A stretch of 48,238 nucleotides of DNA, from contig JAIPEE010000031.1 in NCBI GenBank assembly GCA_021737275.1, positions 1 through 48,238 on the forward strand, written 5' to 3'. The stretch is from Desulfobacterales bacterium. GTDB taxonomy: Bacteria > Desulfobacterota > Desulfobacteria > Desulfobacterales > JAIPEE01. Both the position numbers and the translations under genes were made by a program. Positions 25,513 through 35,116 of this stretch are shown here, piece after piece (positions within the stretch are counted from its first letter, which is position 1; each line of letters opens with the position of its first letter). The notes beneath the pieces are model-generated. The model was not told the origin of the DNA, searched no databases, and saw nothing but the letters and a program-made list of their open reading frames with translations.

Positions 25513-27483
25513 TTATAAAATTGAAATCACCAAATTATCAAACCCATCTACGGTAAAGTCAGTAGAGGGCGGGATAACGATAGTGCTTGAATACTCAACA
25601 ATAATGGCCGGTCCCTTTATTATATTTCCAGATCTGAGCCTTTCTCTTAATAAAACCATTGTGGATACATTCACCCCTTCAAAGATAACATCCTTTTTCA
25701 TGATAACAGCATCATTAGAAAAATTGCCTGAAAATAGTGTCTGGCTGACAGGTCTCTTTTCTTCTTGCCGCCCAATCGCCCTCAGCCTGACATTCACAAT
25801 TTCAATTTCCTTATCCCTGTTACTGTAACCGTAGTTTTGTTTATGCTGGTCATGAAAGGCTTCCATATATGTTTCACTGAATGGTACCATCAGCTCATAG
25901 GACTGCCCCCGATACCTCATATCAAGATATTTTTCCAGAATAACCGATTGCCGGGGAACGCCCTCTTTCTCCAGATCCTGAATTGAGCAGTTTTCAAATT
26001 CTTCAAAAACAGATGCCATATTATCATGTTTACCGATTTCACTTCTGAGCATAACGGTCTGTGAATAGTCCTTGATAATATCTGCCGTCAACATACCCCT
26101 TGCGGACAGTATTCCCGGATTGGCAGGAATAATGATCTTCGGGATATTCAGCATTCTCGCCAGAAAGACAGCGTGCATGCCCCCAGCCCCACCAAAGGAA
26201 ACAAGAGAAAATTCAGCAGGATCAAATCCCTTTTCTACTGATATCACCCGAATAGCATTTTCCATTGCGGTATTGGCAACCGTCAGAATACCTTCGGCCA
26301 ATTCAATGGGTGTAATTCCTGCTTCTGCTGCCATGGTATCAAAATACCCCTTGAGCCGTTCCGGAAGTATACGCATATCCCCCCCAAGAAAATGTTCAGG
26401 TACCATTCGCCCCAAAAACAGATTTGCATCCGTCACCGTAATCATCTCTCCGAATCCATAACAGATCGGGCCGGGATCTGCGCCGGCACTTTCCGGTCCG
26501 ACCTTTAGTGCACCGCCTGAATCCAGGCACGCAATTGACCCGCCGCCTGCACCAACCGTATTTATATCCAGCATTGGCGTCTTAACAGGAAAACCTGCCA
26601 CAAAAGATTCCATCGTCAAAGGGAGATGGTCATTTATCAGGGCAACATCTGTGGATGTTCCACCCATATCAAATGTTATAAGCCGGGTATGCCCTGCCGT
26701 CTTTCCAATCTCATATGCACCGACAACACCGCCGGCCGGGCCGGACAGGATGGTTCTGACCGGTTCATTTGCGGCTGTAGTCGATGAAATACTGCCGCCG
26801 TTGGATTGCATGATCCGCAATCTTTGAGTGCTTTTATTTTTACCGATCTCATCGATATAGTGTTTCATTTTCGGCATAACGTAGGCATTTATGACGGTTG
26901 TGGCGGTTCTTTCATATTCACGAAATTCTGCCAGAATTTTATGTGACAGGGATATGGGTAAATTGAGTTCGGACAGCACTTCTCCAATTCGTACCTCATG
27001 CGATTTGTTTTCAAACGAAAACAGCAGCGAAACGGCAATTGACTCAAAATCTGTTTTTTTTAATATTTCCCGAAGTGCAGCGAGCTCTTTTTCATCCAGA
27101 TCGTCAAGAATTTTACCGCGCTTGTCCATTCGGCATTTCACACCAAATCTCCGTTTTTCCGGAACCAGACACGTTTTCTTTAGATAGTCCAGCGCATATA
27201 AATCGAGTCTGTTTTGCCGCCCTATCTCCAGGATATCTTCAAATCCCTTATTTGTTATAAGAACAGTCGATGCACCTTTTTTTTCAAGAAGCGCATTGGT
27301 CGCTACCGTGGATCCATGAACAATCTCGACGGGCTTTTCCCCTGCAATATGCCGTATACCCGCAAGAACAGCCTCTGCAGGATTTGAAGGTGTTGAAAGA
27401 CATTTGTATACACCCCATCCGGTATCATCTTTATATATAAAATCCGTGAATGTTCCTCCGGAATCCACACCAATCAGAATCAT
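25513..27483 (-). CDS. hyuA: Hydantoinase A/oxoprolinase family subunit (HyuA)
   Basis: The 656-residue ASKHA-fold ATPase begins with the phosphate-binding motif IGVDSGGTFTDF (4-15). It contains VHGSTVATNALLEKKG, the central RIMQSNGGSIS, the second phosphate motif TFDMGGTSTDVAL, and NTVGAGGGSIA. The HyuA subunit activates the substrate carbonyl with ATP and works with HyuB. The start is supported by AAAGGT eight bases before the ATG. It is the first gene of a two-gene operon. Confidence 0.93.
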   Translation of the reverse strand: MILIGVDSGGTFTDFIYKDDTGWGVYKCLSTPSNPAEAVLAGIRHIAGEKPVEIVHGSTVATNALLEKKGASTVLITNKGFEDILEIGRQNRLDLYALDYLKKTCLVPEKRRFGVKCRMDKRGKILDDLDEKELAALREILKKTDFESIAVSLLFSFENKSHEVRIGEVLSELNLPISLSHKILAEFREYERTATTVINAYVMPKMKHYIDEIGKNKSTQRLRIMQSNGGSISSTTAANEPVRTILSGPAGGVVGAYEIGKTAGHTRLITFDMGGTSTDVALINDHLPLTMESFVAGFPVKTPMLDINTVGAGGGSIACLDSGGALKVGPESAGADPGPICYGFGEMITVTDANLFLGRMVPEHFLGGDMRILPERLKGYFDTMAAEAGITPIELAEGILTVANTAMENAIRVISVEKGFDPAEFSLVSFGGAGGMHAVFLARMLNIPKIIIPANPGILSARGMLTADIIKDYSQTVMLRSEIGKHDNMASVFEEFENCSIQDLEKEGVPRQSVILEKYLDMRYRGQSYELMVPFSETYMEAFHDQHKQNYGYSNRDKEIEIVNVRLRAIGRQEEKRPVSQTLFSGNFSNDAVIMKKDVIFEGVNVSTMVLLRERLRSGNIIKGPAIIVEYSSTIVIPPSTDFTVDGFDNLVISIL

Positions 27484-27741
27484 ATTTTAACCTTTATAAA
27501 TGCGTTAACAGTTATAAATTTAATTATTTATCATAAACATTCATTTAATCCAACAGGTGAAAAATGGTATTGTTAGGTTGGTAGAAAGGTGAACCTTGTA
27601 AAAAGTTTTTTAACTTAAATCATATACCCTGAACTGAGTTTACTATCAGATTTTGGTAAAAATTAAGGTGATCAGGCAGCTCGCCTTCGCTCAGTTAAGC
27701 TTCGAGGCGGTTGGTTTTCATTTCATAATGAAACGAAAGAC
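27484..27741. other. Intergenic region between hyuA and the rpsI terminator
   Basis: This should contain the hyuA promoter. I saw no strong -35/-10 or sigma-54 match, no remnant and no long hairpin. Confidence 0.35.
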
Positions 27742-27774
27742 AAAAAAGGGGGAACAGAAAAATCTGTTCCCCTT
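27742..27774 (-). terminator. Rho-independent terminator of the rplM-rpsI operon
   Basis: On the minus strand AAGGGGAACAGA pairs with TCTGTTCCCCCTT around a TTTT loop and is followed by a T run. It lies 25 bases after the rpsI stop. Confidence 0.92.
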
Positions 27775-27799
27775 AATATTTTTAGAAAATATGACCGAA

Positions 27800-28195
27800 T
27801 TAACGTTTTGAGAACTGGAAACGTGCTCGTGCACCCTTCTGGCCGTATTTTTTTCTCTCTTTTGCTCTTGGATCTCTTCTGACAAATCCTGCCTTTTTCA
27901 ACTGAGATCGGAGTTCCGGGTTTGCTTCCATAAGCGCTCTTGTAATACCATGTCTGATGGCACCGGCCTGGCCGGTAATACCGCCGCCAATTACACGAAT
28001 GTTAATATCATAGGCATCCGCTGCATTTGAAAGCTCAAGCGGCTGCATGATAATGGATTTTGCTGTAGAAACAGTAAAATATTCATCAAGTGCTCTGTTA
28101 TTAATAACAATTTTACCACTTCCGGGTTTTATCCATGTACGAGCGATCGCTCTTTTACGTCTTCCGGTTGCGTAATATACGTTTTCCTTATTCAT
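27800..28195 (-). CDS. rpsI: 30S ribosomal protein S9
   Basis: The 131-residue product reads [21 protein letters not shown] near its start and has [19 protein letters not shown]. It ends in the basic tail [19 protein letters not shown], whose last residues reach the P-site tRNA in the ribosome. I set the start at the ATG at 28195; a TTG 15 bases earlier would add MSGYF, which the family lacks. It follows rplM by 20 bases, the usual L13-S9 operon. Confidence 0.98.
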   Translation of the reverse strand: MNKENVYYATGRRKRAIARTWIKPGSGKIVINNRALDEYFTVSTAKSIIMQPLELSNAADAYDINIRVIGGGITGQAGAIRHGITRALMEANPELRSQLKKAGFVRRDPRAKERKKYGQKGARARFQFSKR

Positions 28196-28215
28196 AAAAT
28201 ACCCCGACAAAATTA

Positions 28216-28650
28216 TTAAATGGTAACAACTTCAGGCTGTTGAGCCTCATGCGGATGATCACTTCCCGCATATACCTTAAGTTTTTTATTAAGTTTTGAC
28301 CCCAGTCTGTTTTTCGGAAGCATACCTTTTACAGCAAAACGAATAAGATCTTCAGGTCTTTTCTCCAGAAGCTTTTCTGCTGTTATTTCTTTAAGGCCAC
28401 CAATAAAACCGCTGTAGCTGTAATATTTTTTTTGCTCAAGCTTATTGCCGGTAAGGGCAATCTTTTCAGCATTGATGACAATAACACTGTCACCCGTATC
28501 TGCATGTGGTGTATACATTGGGTTGTGTTTCCCTCTCAGACGGGAAGCAACAGTTGTTGCAAGCCTTCCGAGAACGGCGCCTTCTGCATCAATGATACAC
28601 CACTTATCCTGATTATCAGAATCTTTTGCGCTATATGTGTATTTTTTCAC
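28216..28650 (-). CDS. rplM: 50S ribosomal protein L13
   Basis: The 144-residue protein has the L13 features [40 protein letters not shown]-like [14 protein letters not shown], and the late [19 protein letters not shown]. It begins with GTG at 28650, nine bases after AGGAG. It is the first gene of the rplM-rpsI operon and has a clear promoter upstream. Confidence 0.98.
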   Translation of the reverse strand: MKKYTYSAKDSDNQDKWCIIDAEGAVLGRLATTVASRLRGKHNPMYTPHADTGDSVIVINAEKIALTGNKLEQKKYYSYSGFIGGLKEITAEKLLEKRPEDLIRFAVKGMLPKNRLGSKLNKKLKVYAGSDHPHEAQQPEVVTI

Positions 28651-28682
28651 TGTTTCTCACTCCTGTTAAAATGAATTCAGCC

Positions 28683-28711
28683 TTTGTAATGAATTAATAT
28701 AGTAGTGTCAA
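28683..28711 (-). promoter_or_regulatory. Sigma-70 promoter of rplM-rpsI
   Basis: On the minus strand TTGACA, a 17-base spacer, and TACAAA (4 of 6 matches) lie 33 bases before the GTG. Position and spacing fit a housekeeping promoter. Confidence 0.65.
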
Positions 28712-28912
28712 GGAAAAAAGTCCTGCAAGGCCTATAAAAATCACTTGGAAGACATTAAGCGGTTGAAGAATATAAATATCTTAAAAAAATAATGATTTAC
28801 AATATAAAAATGTTATTATTTTCATAAAGATTATCTCAACGTTCAATTGACAGCATGGACATTTTCAAATATAAAATTTTTATACATAATATTTAAATAA
28901 CCAAAGTGACTT

Positions 28913-29521
28913 ATGACTAAAAATATTGAAATTGAAGTGAAATTTTATCTACCTGATATCAGCCTGATACGAGAAAAAATCATCTCCTTTGGTGCCGAGA
29001 GTTCCGGCCGGCATTTTGAATCCAATATCCGGTTTGATGATCAAAACAACAGCCTGATCAAAAACAAATCATTGCTAAGGCTTCGTAAAGATACAAAAAA
29101 TAAGTTAACATTCAAAACCGTAATTCATGATACAGATAATCAGTTCAAGGAACTTGCTGAACTTGAAGTGGATGTCAGTGATTTTTCCACCATGAAACAA
29201 ATTCTTGAATCACTTGGCTATCACAAGGCCCAGTCCTATGAGAAATGGCGTGAAACGCTTATTTTGGGAAGTACATCTTTCTGTATCGATGAAATGCCGT
29301 TTGGTTATTTCCTCGAAATTGAAGGCAACAAGGATGATATTCTGATGCTTTCAAAAAGACTCGGGCTTAACTGGGATAAACGAATCATTGTGAACTATCT
29401 CAATATGTTTGATATGATCAAAAACAGATTCGGCCTTGATTTCATTGATTTAACTTTTAACAACTTTGAATCGGTCAATATTGATCTTTCTGAAATGGCC
29501 GATGATTTTTTAGTTAATTAA
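28913..29521 (+). CDS. CYTH-domain protein (class IV adenylate cyclase/CyaB-like)
   Basis: The 202-residue protein starts with the ExExK signature of CYTH domains (E6, E8, K10 in NIEIEVKFYL). Alternating charged strands follow (SLLRLRKDTKNKLTFKTV, ELAELEVDVSD, WRETLIL, GYFLEIEG), forming the triphosphate tunnel. Members are adenylate cyclases, thiamine triphosphatases or inorganic tripolyphosphatases; which one cannot be said. The FLEIEG motif near residue 143 is shared with CyaB-type proteins. It is followed after 14 bases by the EEP-family gene, so they are probably cotranscribed. Confidence 0.88.
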   Translation: MTKNIEIEVKFYLPDISLIREKIISFGAESSGRHFESNIRFDDQNNSLIKNKSLLRLRKDTKNKLTFKTVIHDTDNQFKELAELEVDVSDFSTMKQILESLGYHKAQSYEKWRETLILGSTSFCIDEMPFGYFLEIEGNKDDILMLSKRLGLNWDKRIIVNYLNMFDMIKNRFGLDFIDLTFNNFESVNIDLSEMADDFLVN

Positions 29522-29535
29522 AATAGCAGAGTATC

Positions 29536-30309
29536 ATGTCTCCAGTTTCCTGTATTACAATGAATATGCGGTTTGGTCTTGCTAAAGATGGTCCAAACTC
29601 ATGGAAAAACCGAAAGCGATCTGTAAGTGCCCTCTTTGAGAATTATGCTGCTGATTTTATCTGTGTTCAGGAGGCAAATAATTTTCAGACAAATTTTCTG
29701 AGTACGGTGCTGAAGGATTGTAACTATATTGGGGAAAGAAAGCCTGCACCGGAATTCTGGCAAAATAACATCATTTTTCATCACCATTCATGGATATGCA
29801 CCCATAAGGAACATTTTTTTTTAAGTCTGACACCGGATATTCCCAGCCGCCGGCCTGATAGCCGATGGCCACGACAATGCACGCTGGGTATCTTTACAAA
29901 AGCCGGTCGGTCAATTCTCTTTATCAATACACATTTTGATTTTGATGAACCGGTTCAAACCGAAAGTGCCAGAATGATCATGACACGACTGGGAAATTTG
30001 CCTGCTAATATTCCGGCCGTGCTAATGGGTGATTTTAATTGCCCACCGACATGTCCGACACATCAGGTATTTACAGGGCATCATGATAAAATCAAAACTG
30101 ACGGCCCCTTTTTTACCAATATTTTTAAAAGCCCGCAACCCGGCACAAGGCATGGTTTTACCGGTAACTCAAGCGGTGACCATATTGACTGGATCCTCTT
30201 TCGTGGCAATCTCACGCCGACCAGGCATATGGTTATACAGTTTAACCGGGACGGCTGTTATCCATCAGATCATTTTCCGCTGTATGCCGCTTTTGAATTT
30301 ACGGCATAA
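29536..30309 (+). CDS. Endonuclease/exonuclease/phosphatase (EEP) family hydrolase
   Basis: This 257-residue protein has the EEP metal and catalytic motifs in order: TMNMRFG near the start, FICVQEAN (metal-binding glutamate), FINTHFDFD (histidine), LMGDFNCPP (aspartate and asparagine), GDHIDWILFRG, and SDHFPLYAAF at the end (aspartate and histidine). The family cleaves phosphodiester or phosphomonoester bonds in DNA, RNA, inositol phosphates or sphingolipids. No signal peptide is visible, so it is probably cytoplasmic. It follows the CYTH gene closely. Confidence 0.88.
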   Translation: MSPVSCITMNMRFGLAKDGPNSWKNRKRSVSALFENYAADFICVQEANNFQTNFLSTVLKDCNYIGERKPAPEFWQNNIIFHHHSWICTHKEHFFLSLTPDIPSRRPDSRWPRQCTLGIFTKAGRSILFINTHFDFDEPVQTESARMIMTRLGNLPANIPAVLMGDFNCPPTCPTHQVFTGHHDKIKTDGPFFTNIFKSPQPGTRHGFTGNSSGDHIDWILFRGNLTPTRHMVIQFNRDGCYPSDHFPLYAAFEFTA

Positions 30310-30329
30310 CCGATAAAGATATCCTTGAT

Positions 30330-31091
30330 TTACAAGGCTATGTTTTTCAGCTTCTCCATCCTGGTAAGCATCTTTTCATAATGGCTGCCCTTCCAGTAAA
30401 TTTTACCGCAATCAGTACACTGATGAAAGGTATGATAATAAAGCTTTGTTTTAGGCTCCAGACAATCAAGAATTTTATGTTTGTCAACCGGACAGAGATG
30501 TCCATTGCAACTCATGCAGCGCTTGAACGGTTTGATAGTGGAATAAAGATCAAATCGCCTGAGCACCTCTTTCAATTGTGTTTCCGGGTCAAAGGATCTG
30601 ATCCGGTATCCATGTGTAATCACTTTTGCGTAAAGCAGACACCGGTCCCTTGTTAAGATTATCCGATTTTCCAAAACACCAATATCGATAATTTCCGGAT
30701 CATCATAATCATTCCGATAAAGCACGTCAAAACCGAGCATTCGCATCAGCCGCGCCAATTTACCGAGATGCACATCCAAAATGAATGCACTGTTTCTAAG
30801 GGGCCTGTCTCTCAACTTTTCAATCGGGGAGATATCAACGTTTTCAAAGACAGGATAGACGGAAACACTATCCTCATCCATCAGATGATAATCAAATCCA
30901 ACGGACCGGCCATTTACCAGGATAAGGTCAACTTCGGTATGAGGCACGCCCTGGGCCTCAATAGCACCCTTTATGGAAGGATGGCCATTGAAATAATAAG
31001 GAGTCGTCAGCTTATATCTGGACGGTGGCAAAAAATCATTAAGTTCTTCATAAAACCGGAACTGTGCCAGGTTTTGATAATGTTTTCCCAT
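30330..31091 (-). CDS. Mut7-C ribonuclease-like (PIN-fold) protein with N-terminal ubiquitin-like domain
   Basis: The 253-residue protein has two parts. Residues about 8-95 form a ubiquitin-like (Mut7-C_ub) domain, with RFYEELNDFLP, GHPSIKGAIEAQGVPHTEVD and LMDEDSVSVYPVFE. Residues about 98-250 form the Mut7-C PIN-like domain, with FILDVHLGKLARLMRMLGFD, YDDPEI, LTRDRCLL, and a zinc-ribbon-like set of cysteines, CMSC and CTDC. Such proteins are thought to be ribonucleases related to the C-terminal domain of metazoan Mut7 (EXD3). The conserved aspartates in LDVHLGKLAR and in LTRDR are present. It converges with the EEP gene. Confidence 0.87.
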   Translation of the reverse strand: MGKHYQNLAQFRFYEELNDFLPPSRYKLTTPYYFNGHPSIKGAIEAQGVPHTEVDLILVNGRSVGFDYHLMDEDSVSVYPVFENVDISPIEKLRDRPLRNSAFILDVHLGKLARLMRMLGFDVLYRNDYDDPEIIDIGVLENRIILTRDRCLLYAKVITHGYRIRSFDPETQLKEVLRRFDLYSTIKPFKRCMSCNGHLCPVDKHKILDCLEPKTKLYYHTFHQCTDCGKIYWKGSHYEKMLTRMEKLKNIAL

Positions 31092-31134
31092 GTCGGTCCA
31101 TCAATTATTTAACACTGAAAAATAACGCTGAAAA

Positions 31135-31836
31135 TTATGGCAAAGAGATGGCATCAACATACTGCATTATAGCTTTAAACAGAGATGCGCTATGGCCAAT
31201 CTGTATATACGCCTCTTCTTCCGTGATCAGCCTTGCTTCATTTTCAACTTTATTACCCAATTGGATAGAAAAATTGGCGATTCTGGCAATCTCGTCAGCC
31301 AGATCCTTTTCAGAATTAATGGTTATGGAATAAATTTTAATCTTTTCAAGCGATTCTAAAACCCGGTCATTTACAATGCTGTCCGTCCTTTTATGGTAGG
31401 TTCGGTTGTATTCATTGTAAAAGGTATTATGAAGGGGTTGAGACAAATCACCCACATAGTGCGCACAAAACGCCAAATGGTATTCCCCGTATTTCTCTCT
31501 TTGCCGGTCCTTTTTATAATCTCTCAAAGAAGCAATAATGGCACCATAAAGATGTCCCCTGTCATCAGTTTTATTATATAAATCGGCCTGTTTAAGAACC
31601 ATCTCCGGCGTAATAACCGTACCGGGTGGATTATTTGAATAATGGTTATACCGCTCTATGAAGCCGGCTTTTATTTTTATCATATCGGCGCCGGCCGCAT
31701 TATACCATTTATAATATTTTGCAGCTTTTGCGATGGCAAGATGCGTCTCATCATGCCATGCAAAGGAATAGTTCGGTAAAATAGTAACAAAAAGTAAAAC
31801 AACCGTTAACCTGATATAAAACCTGATAAGCGTCAT
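31135..31836 (-). CDS. Secreted S1/P1 nuclease or zinc phospholipase C-like protein
   Basis: The 233-residue protein has a signal peptide (about 1-26, ending SFA) directly followed by WHDETH. In this superfamily the mature N-terminal tryptophan itself coordinates zinc, so W27 and the nearby histidines fit. The second metal motif, HLAFCAHYVGDLSQPLHN, matches the family's HxxGDxxxPLH. The trinuclear zinc enzymes of this fold hydrolyse phosphodiesters in nucleic acids or phospholipids. It is therefore probably a periplasmic or exported hydrolase. It is monocistronic; the gene ends 43 bases before the start of the Mut7-C gene on the same strand. Confidence 0.85.
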   Translation of the reverse strand: MTLIRFYIRLTVVLLFVTILPNYSFAWHDETHLAIAKAAKYYKWYNAAGADMIKIKAGFIERYNHYSNNPPGTVITPEMVLKQADLYNKTDDRGHLYGAIIASLRDYKKDRQREKYGEYHLAFCAHYVGDLSQPLHNTFYNEYNRTYHKRTDSIVNDRVLESLEKIKIYSITINSEKDLADEIARIANFSIQLGNKVENEARLITEEEAYIQIGHSASLFKAIMQYVDAISLP

Positions 31837-32144
31837 GATTTCTCCTGAAGTTTAATTTGAGCAGACTTTATAATATTAAAATAATCAGACCGAATATATC
31901 AAGCGTATAATATTTTTTTTAAATATTAATCGTACGTGTACTCGGTTTTCAATTTAGAACAAATTCACCGGAAAACGATGACCATACCACCCGAATATCA
32001 GTGGAGATGGTTTAAATACAAGATCTAAAGAATTATGATTAAAAGTAAACTTACGATTAAGAAAAAATGATCAGTCATAAAGCTATTTACAGGTTCACGT
32101 ATGCCCCCCTTGTAATATAAATAGAGGTGTTTATATTGTTAATT
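31837..32144. other. Divergent intergenic region before the ClpX-like/heme operon
   Basis: About 300 AT-rich bases upstream of both the secreted hydrolase gene and the ClpX-like gene. It must contain both promoters, but no good -35/-10 pair, sigma-54 match or hairpin stood out. Confidence 0.35.
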
Positions 32145-33929
32145 ATGAGTGACTTACGCAATGACAAAAAGCCGGGCCATGAAGAGCTTGAAAAAGAAAT
32201 TAGTGATTTCCTCTCCAGAAAGTTTGGGGATGAAGGCAAACTGATTCAACCTGTTGTTATGCCCGAAAAAGCGCTGCTTGAAAAGGACGCCAACGGTTCC
32301 GACAAAAAAGAGAGGCCTGTCAATTTTGACCTTAAACCTGAAGAACTGGTCTCCTATCTTGATCAGTACATTGTTAAGCAGGACAAAGCCAAGGCTATTC
32401 TTGCGACTAAAATCTGTACTCATTTCAACAGGATAAAACATACTGAATCCGGACAGAATCTGACAGGAAACATGGTTGGCCGGATTAAAAATAATGTATT
32501 AATGATCGGGCCCACCGGTGTCGGCAAAACATACATGATCAAGCTGATTGCTAATAAAATAGGTGTACCCTTTGTCAAAGGTGATGCCACCAAATTCAGT
32601 GAAACCGGTTATGTGGGAGGTGATGTAGAAGATCTGGTACGTGATCTTGTCCGTGAAGCCGACAATAATATTGAACTGGCCCAGTTTGGAATTATCTATA
32701 TTGATGAAATTGATAAGATAGCCTCAAGCGGAAATACCATCGGGGCAGATGTCTCCAGAACCGGAGTTCAGCGTGCACTCCTTAAGCCCATGGAGGAAAC
32801 TGATGTTGAGCTCAAGGTGCCCCATGACCCGATCTCAATGATGCAGGAAATTGAGCGTTACCGTAAAACCGGTGAAAGAGACAGGGCCACTGTTAATACA
32901 AGAAATATCCTCTTTATCATGAGTGGTGCGTTTTCAGAGATTAGTGATATCATCAGCAAACGTATTGCCGATCAAAGTATTGGTTTTGGTGCGAACATTT
33001 CAAAACCCCGGGATCGTGATAATGTATTACAGCATCTCCGTTCAGAAGACCTGAGTGCATTCGGGTTTGAATCGGAATTTGTCGGCCGCTTACCGGTAAG
33101 AGCTGTTTTTGAAAAACTGACTGAGGATGACCTTTACGAAATTCTGAAGAATCCGAACAATCCGGTTATACTCGGTAAAAAACTTGATTTTGCGGCATAT
33201 GGTATTGATATCAAGTTCGATGATGAACTGCGTCGACACCTTGCGAAACAGGCATTTGAAGAAAATACCGGTGCCAGGGGGCTTGTCAGCGCAGTTGAAA
33301 CAGCCCTGCTTCTTTTCGAAACAAAGCTCCCATCTACAACTGTCAATACTTTTCCGGCTACGGTTTCAATAATTGAAAATCCGGAAGATACCCTCAACAA
33401 TCTTATTACTGCAGCAAAAGAAGGAGCGTCGGACGAGCTTTATGATAAGCTTGCTGAAGAAGAAAAAAAGCTTATCGGAGACTACCTGGCAGCCAACCGG
33501 AAAATGCTTTTGGATAAGCACGGCCTTTCGCTTACACCTTCACGGATTGAGCTTGTAGCAACCTTTTACTGTTCATCAATAATGGATATCGGGCAGGCTG
33601 TTTCAAAAATAAAACTTTATTATGATGAAATTAAAAAAGTGGAATTGTCTTTTTATGAAAAACATGACATGAATCTGATTTTGGAAGATGACGCGATTGA
33701 TTTTATCATCGGCCGGTTTATTGGTTCATCGCTGACTGCAAGCATCCTGCTTAATCAACTTTCAACCGATTTTGAACTGGGGCTGAAACTGATCAGGGAT
33801 AAAACCGGAAAAAGCCGTTTTTTTATAAGTAAGCAGGCGTTTTTAAACCCGGATATATATTTGAATGAACTGATAAAACATGAGCTTGAAAACGAGAATA
33901 AAATTCAAGATAAGGATAATATTATATGA
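32145..33929 (+). CDS. ClpX-like AAA+ unfoldase with long C-terminal extension, no zinc-binding domain
   Basis: This 594-residue AAA+ protein has a ClpX core: Walker A GPTGVGKT (122-129), pore loop ETGYVGGD, Walker B IIYIDEID (183-190), the IGF tripeptide (279-281) that docks ClpX onto ClpP, box VII FVGRLPV, and sensor 2 GARGL (376-380). It differs from housekeeping ClpX in three ways. The N-terminal C4 zinc domain is replaced by about 60 charged residues. The RKH-loop region carries a different, longer insert (about 222-250). About 185 extra residues follow the small AAA domain. The last codons overlap the ahbC start (ATGA), so the operon continues into heme synthesis. I chose the ATG at 32145; a GTG at 32127 is in frame. 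A role in remodelling heme-pathway enzymes is inference only. Confidence 0.85.
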   Translation: MSDLRNDKKPGHEELEKEISDFLSRKFGDEGKLIQPVVMPEKALLEKDANGSDKKERPVNFDLKPEELVSYLDQYIVKQDKAKAILATKICTHFNRIKHTESGQNLTGNMVGRIKNNVLMIGPTGVGKTYMIKLIANKIGVPFVKGDATKFSETGYVGGDVEDLVRDLVREADNNIELAQFGIIYIDEIDKIASSGNTIGADVSRTGVQRALLKPMEETDVELKVPHDPISMMQEIERYRKTGERDRATVNTRNILFIMSGAFSEISDIISKRIADQSIGFGANISKPRDRDNVLQHLRSEDLSAFGFESEFVGRLPVRAVFEKLTEDDLYEILKNPNNPVILGKKLDFAAYGIDIKFDDELRRHLAKQAFEENTGARGLVSAVETALLLFETKLPSTTVNTFPATVSIIENPEDTLNNLITAAKEGASDELYDKLAEEEKKLIGDYLAANRKMLLDKHGLSLTPSRIELVATFYCSSIMDIGQAVSKIKLYYDEIKKVELSFYEKHDMNLILEDDAIDFIIGRFIGSSLTASILLNQLSTDFELGLKLIRDKTGKSRFFISKQAFLNPDIYLNELIKHELENENKIQDKDNII

Positions 33930-35113
33930 TTGGAATATCAAAACTATACTGTGGAACGGTTGAGCCGTCCGATGCACTGCGCTATGGACGGCAATCCGGC
34001 AAAATGCCCTCTCACCTGCTGCAGTTTTCAAAAGACAAAAAACCCGTTATTGTCTGGAATACTACCCGGAGATGTAATCTGAAGTGCGTTCACTGTTATG
34101 CACAGGCGGATGATCGTGAATTTGAAAACGAACTGACAACCGAAGAAGGCAAAAAACTTATTGATGATCTTTCTGAATTCGGCTCACCGGTTATGCTCTT
34201 TTCAGGTGGAGAACCGCTTGTCAGAAAAGATCTGCCTGAACTGGCCGATTATGCGGTTCAAAAGGGTATGCGGGCTGTTATTTCCACTAACGGCACCCTG
34301 ATCACTCCGGCCGTTGCAAAGAATCTCAAGGAGATCGGCCTCTCCTATGTGGGCATCAGTATAGACGGTATGGAAGAAATTAATGACCGCTTCCGCGGCG
34401 TAGCCGGAGCTTACCGGAAAGCACTTGAAGGTATCCGAAACAGTCAGGATGCCGGTATCAAGGTTGGCCTTCGGTTTACCATAAATAAATTTAATGTCGG
34501 TGAAATCTCACAAATATTTGATCTGCTTGAAAAAGAAGAGATTCCAAGAGTCTGTTTTTATCACCTGGTTTATGCAGGACGCGGTTCGAAACTGGTTGAA
34601 GATGATCTTTCCCATGAAGAATCCAGAAAAGCGGTAAATCTGATTATGGATCGCACAAGAGATCTGCATGACAGGGGGAAGGCCAAAGAAGTTTTAACTG
34701 TAGATAATCATGCAGATGGCCCATTTCTCTATCTTAGAATGAAACAAGAAGATCCGGAACGCGCCAAAGAGGTGCTTGAACTGCTGGAAATGAATGAGGG
34801 CAACAGCTCCGGCCGGGGCATAGGGTGCGTTAGCTGGGATGGCAGTGTCTATGCCGATCAGTTCTGGCGGCATCATAATTTTGGAAATATTCGCCAACGG
34901 CCATTCTCGGAAATCTGGACAGATACGTCCGAACCGCTGATGGGTAAACTTAAAGAGAAAAAGAAACACGTAAAGGGACGGTGTGCAGAGTGTAAATGGC
35001 TTGATATCTGCGGCGGTAACTTCAGAGTTCGCGCTGAAGCAGTATCAGGTGATGTATGGGCACCGGATCCGGCTTGTTATTTAACTGACGAAGAAATTGG
35101 ATTGGGAGAATAA
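33926..35113 (+). CDS. ahbC: AhbC, 12,18-didecarboxysiroheme deacetylase (radical SAM)
   Basis: The 395-residue radical SAM protein has the cluster motif C50, C54, C57 in RRCNLKCVHCYA and the GGEPL motif that contacts SAM. It also has a C-terminal auxiliary-cluster cysteine set (GRCAECKWLDICGGN and the later ACYLTD). The start MIGISKLYCGTVEPSDALRY and the neighbouring hemB and ahbD identify it as AhbC. AhbC removes the acetate side chains of 12,18-didecarboxysiroheme to give Fe-coproporphyrin III in the siroheme-dependent heme route of sulfate reducers and archaea. It is translationally coupled to the ClpX-like gene, and hemB follows after 3 bases. Confidence 0.92.
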   Translation: MIGISKLYCGTVEPSDALRYGRQSGKMPSHLLQFSKDKKPVIVWNTTRRCNLKCVHCYAQADDREFENELTTEEGKKLIDDLSEFGSPVMLFSGGEPLVRKDLPELADYAVQKGMRAVISTNGTLITPAVAKNLKEIGLSYVGISIDGMEEINDRFRGVAGAYRKALEGIRNSQDAGIKVGLRFTINKFNVGEISQIFDLLEKEEIPRVCFYHLVYAGRGSKLVEDDLSHEESRKAVNLIMDRTRDLHDRGKAKEVLTVDNHADGPFLYLRMKQEDPERAKEVLELLEMNEGNSSGRGIGCVSWDGSVYADQFWRHHNFGNIRQRPFSEIWTDTSEPLMGKLKEKKKHVKGRCAECKWLDICGGNFRVRAEAVSGDVWAPDPACYLTDEEIGLGE

Positions 35114-35116
35114 AAG

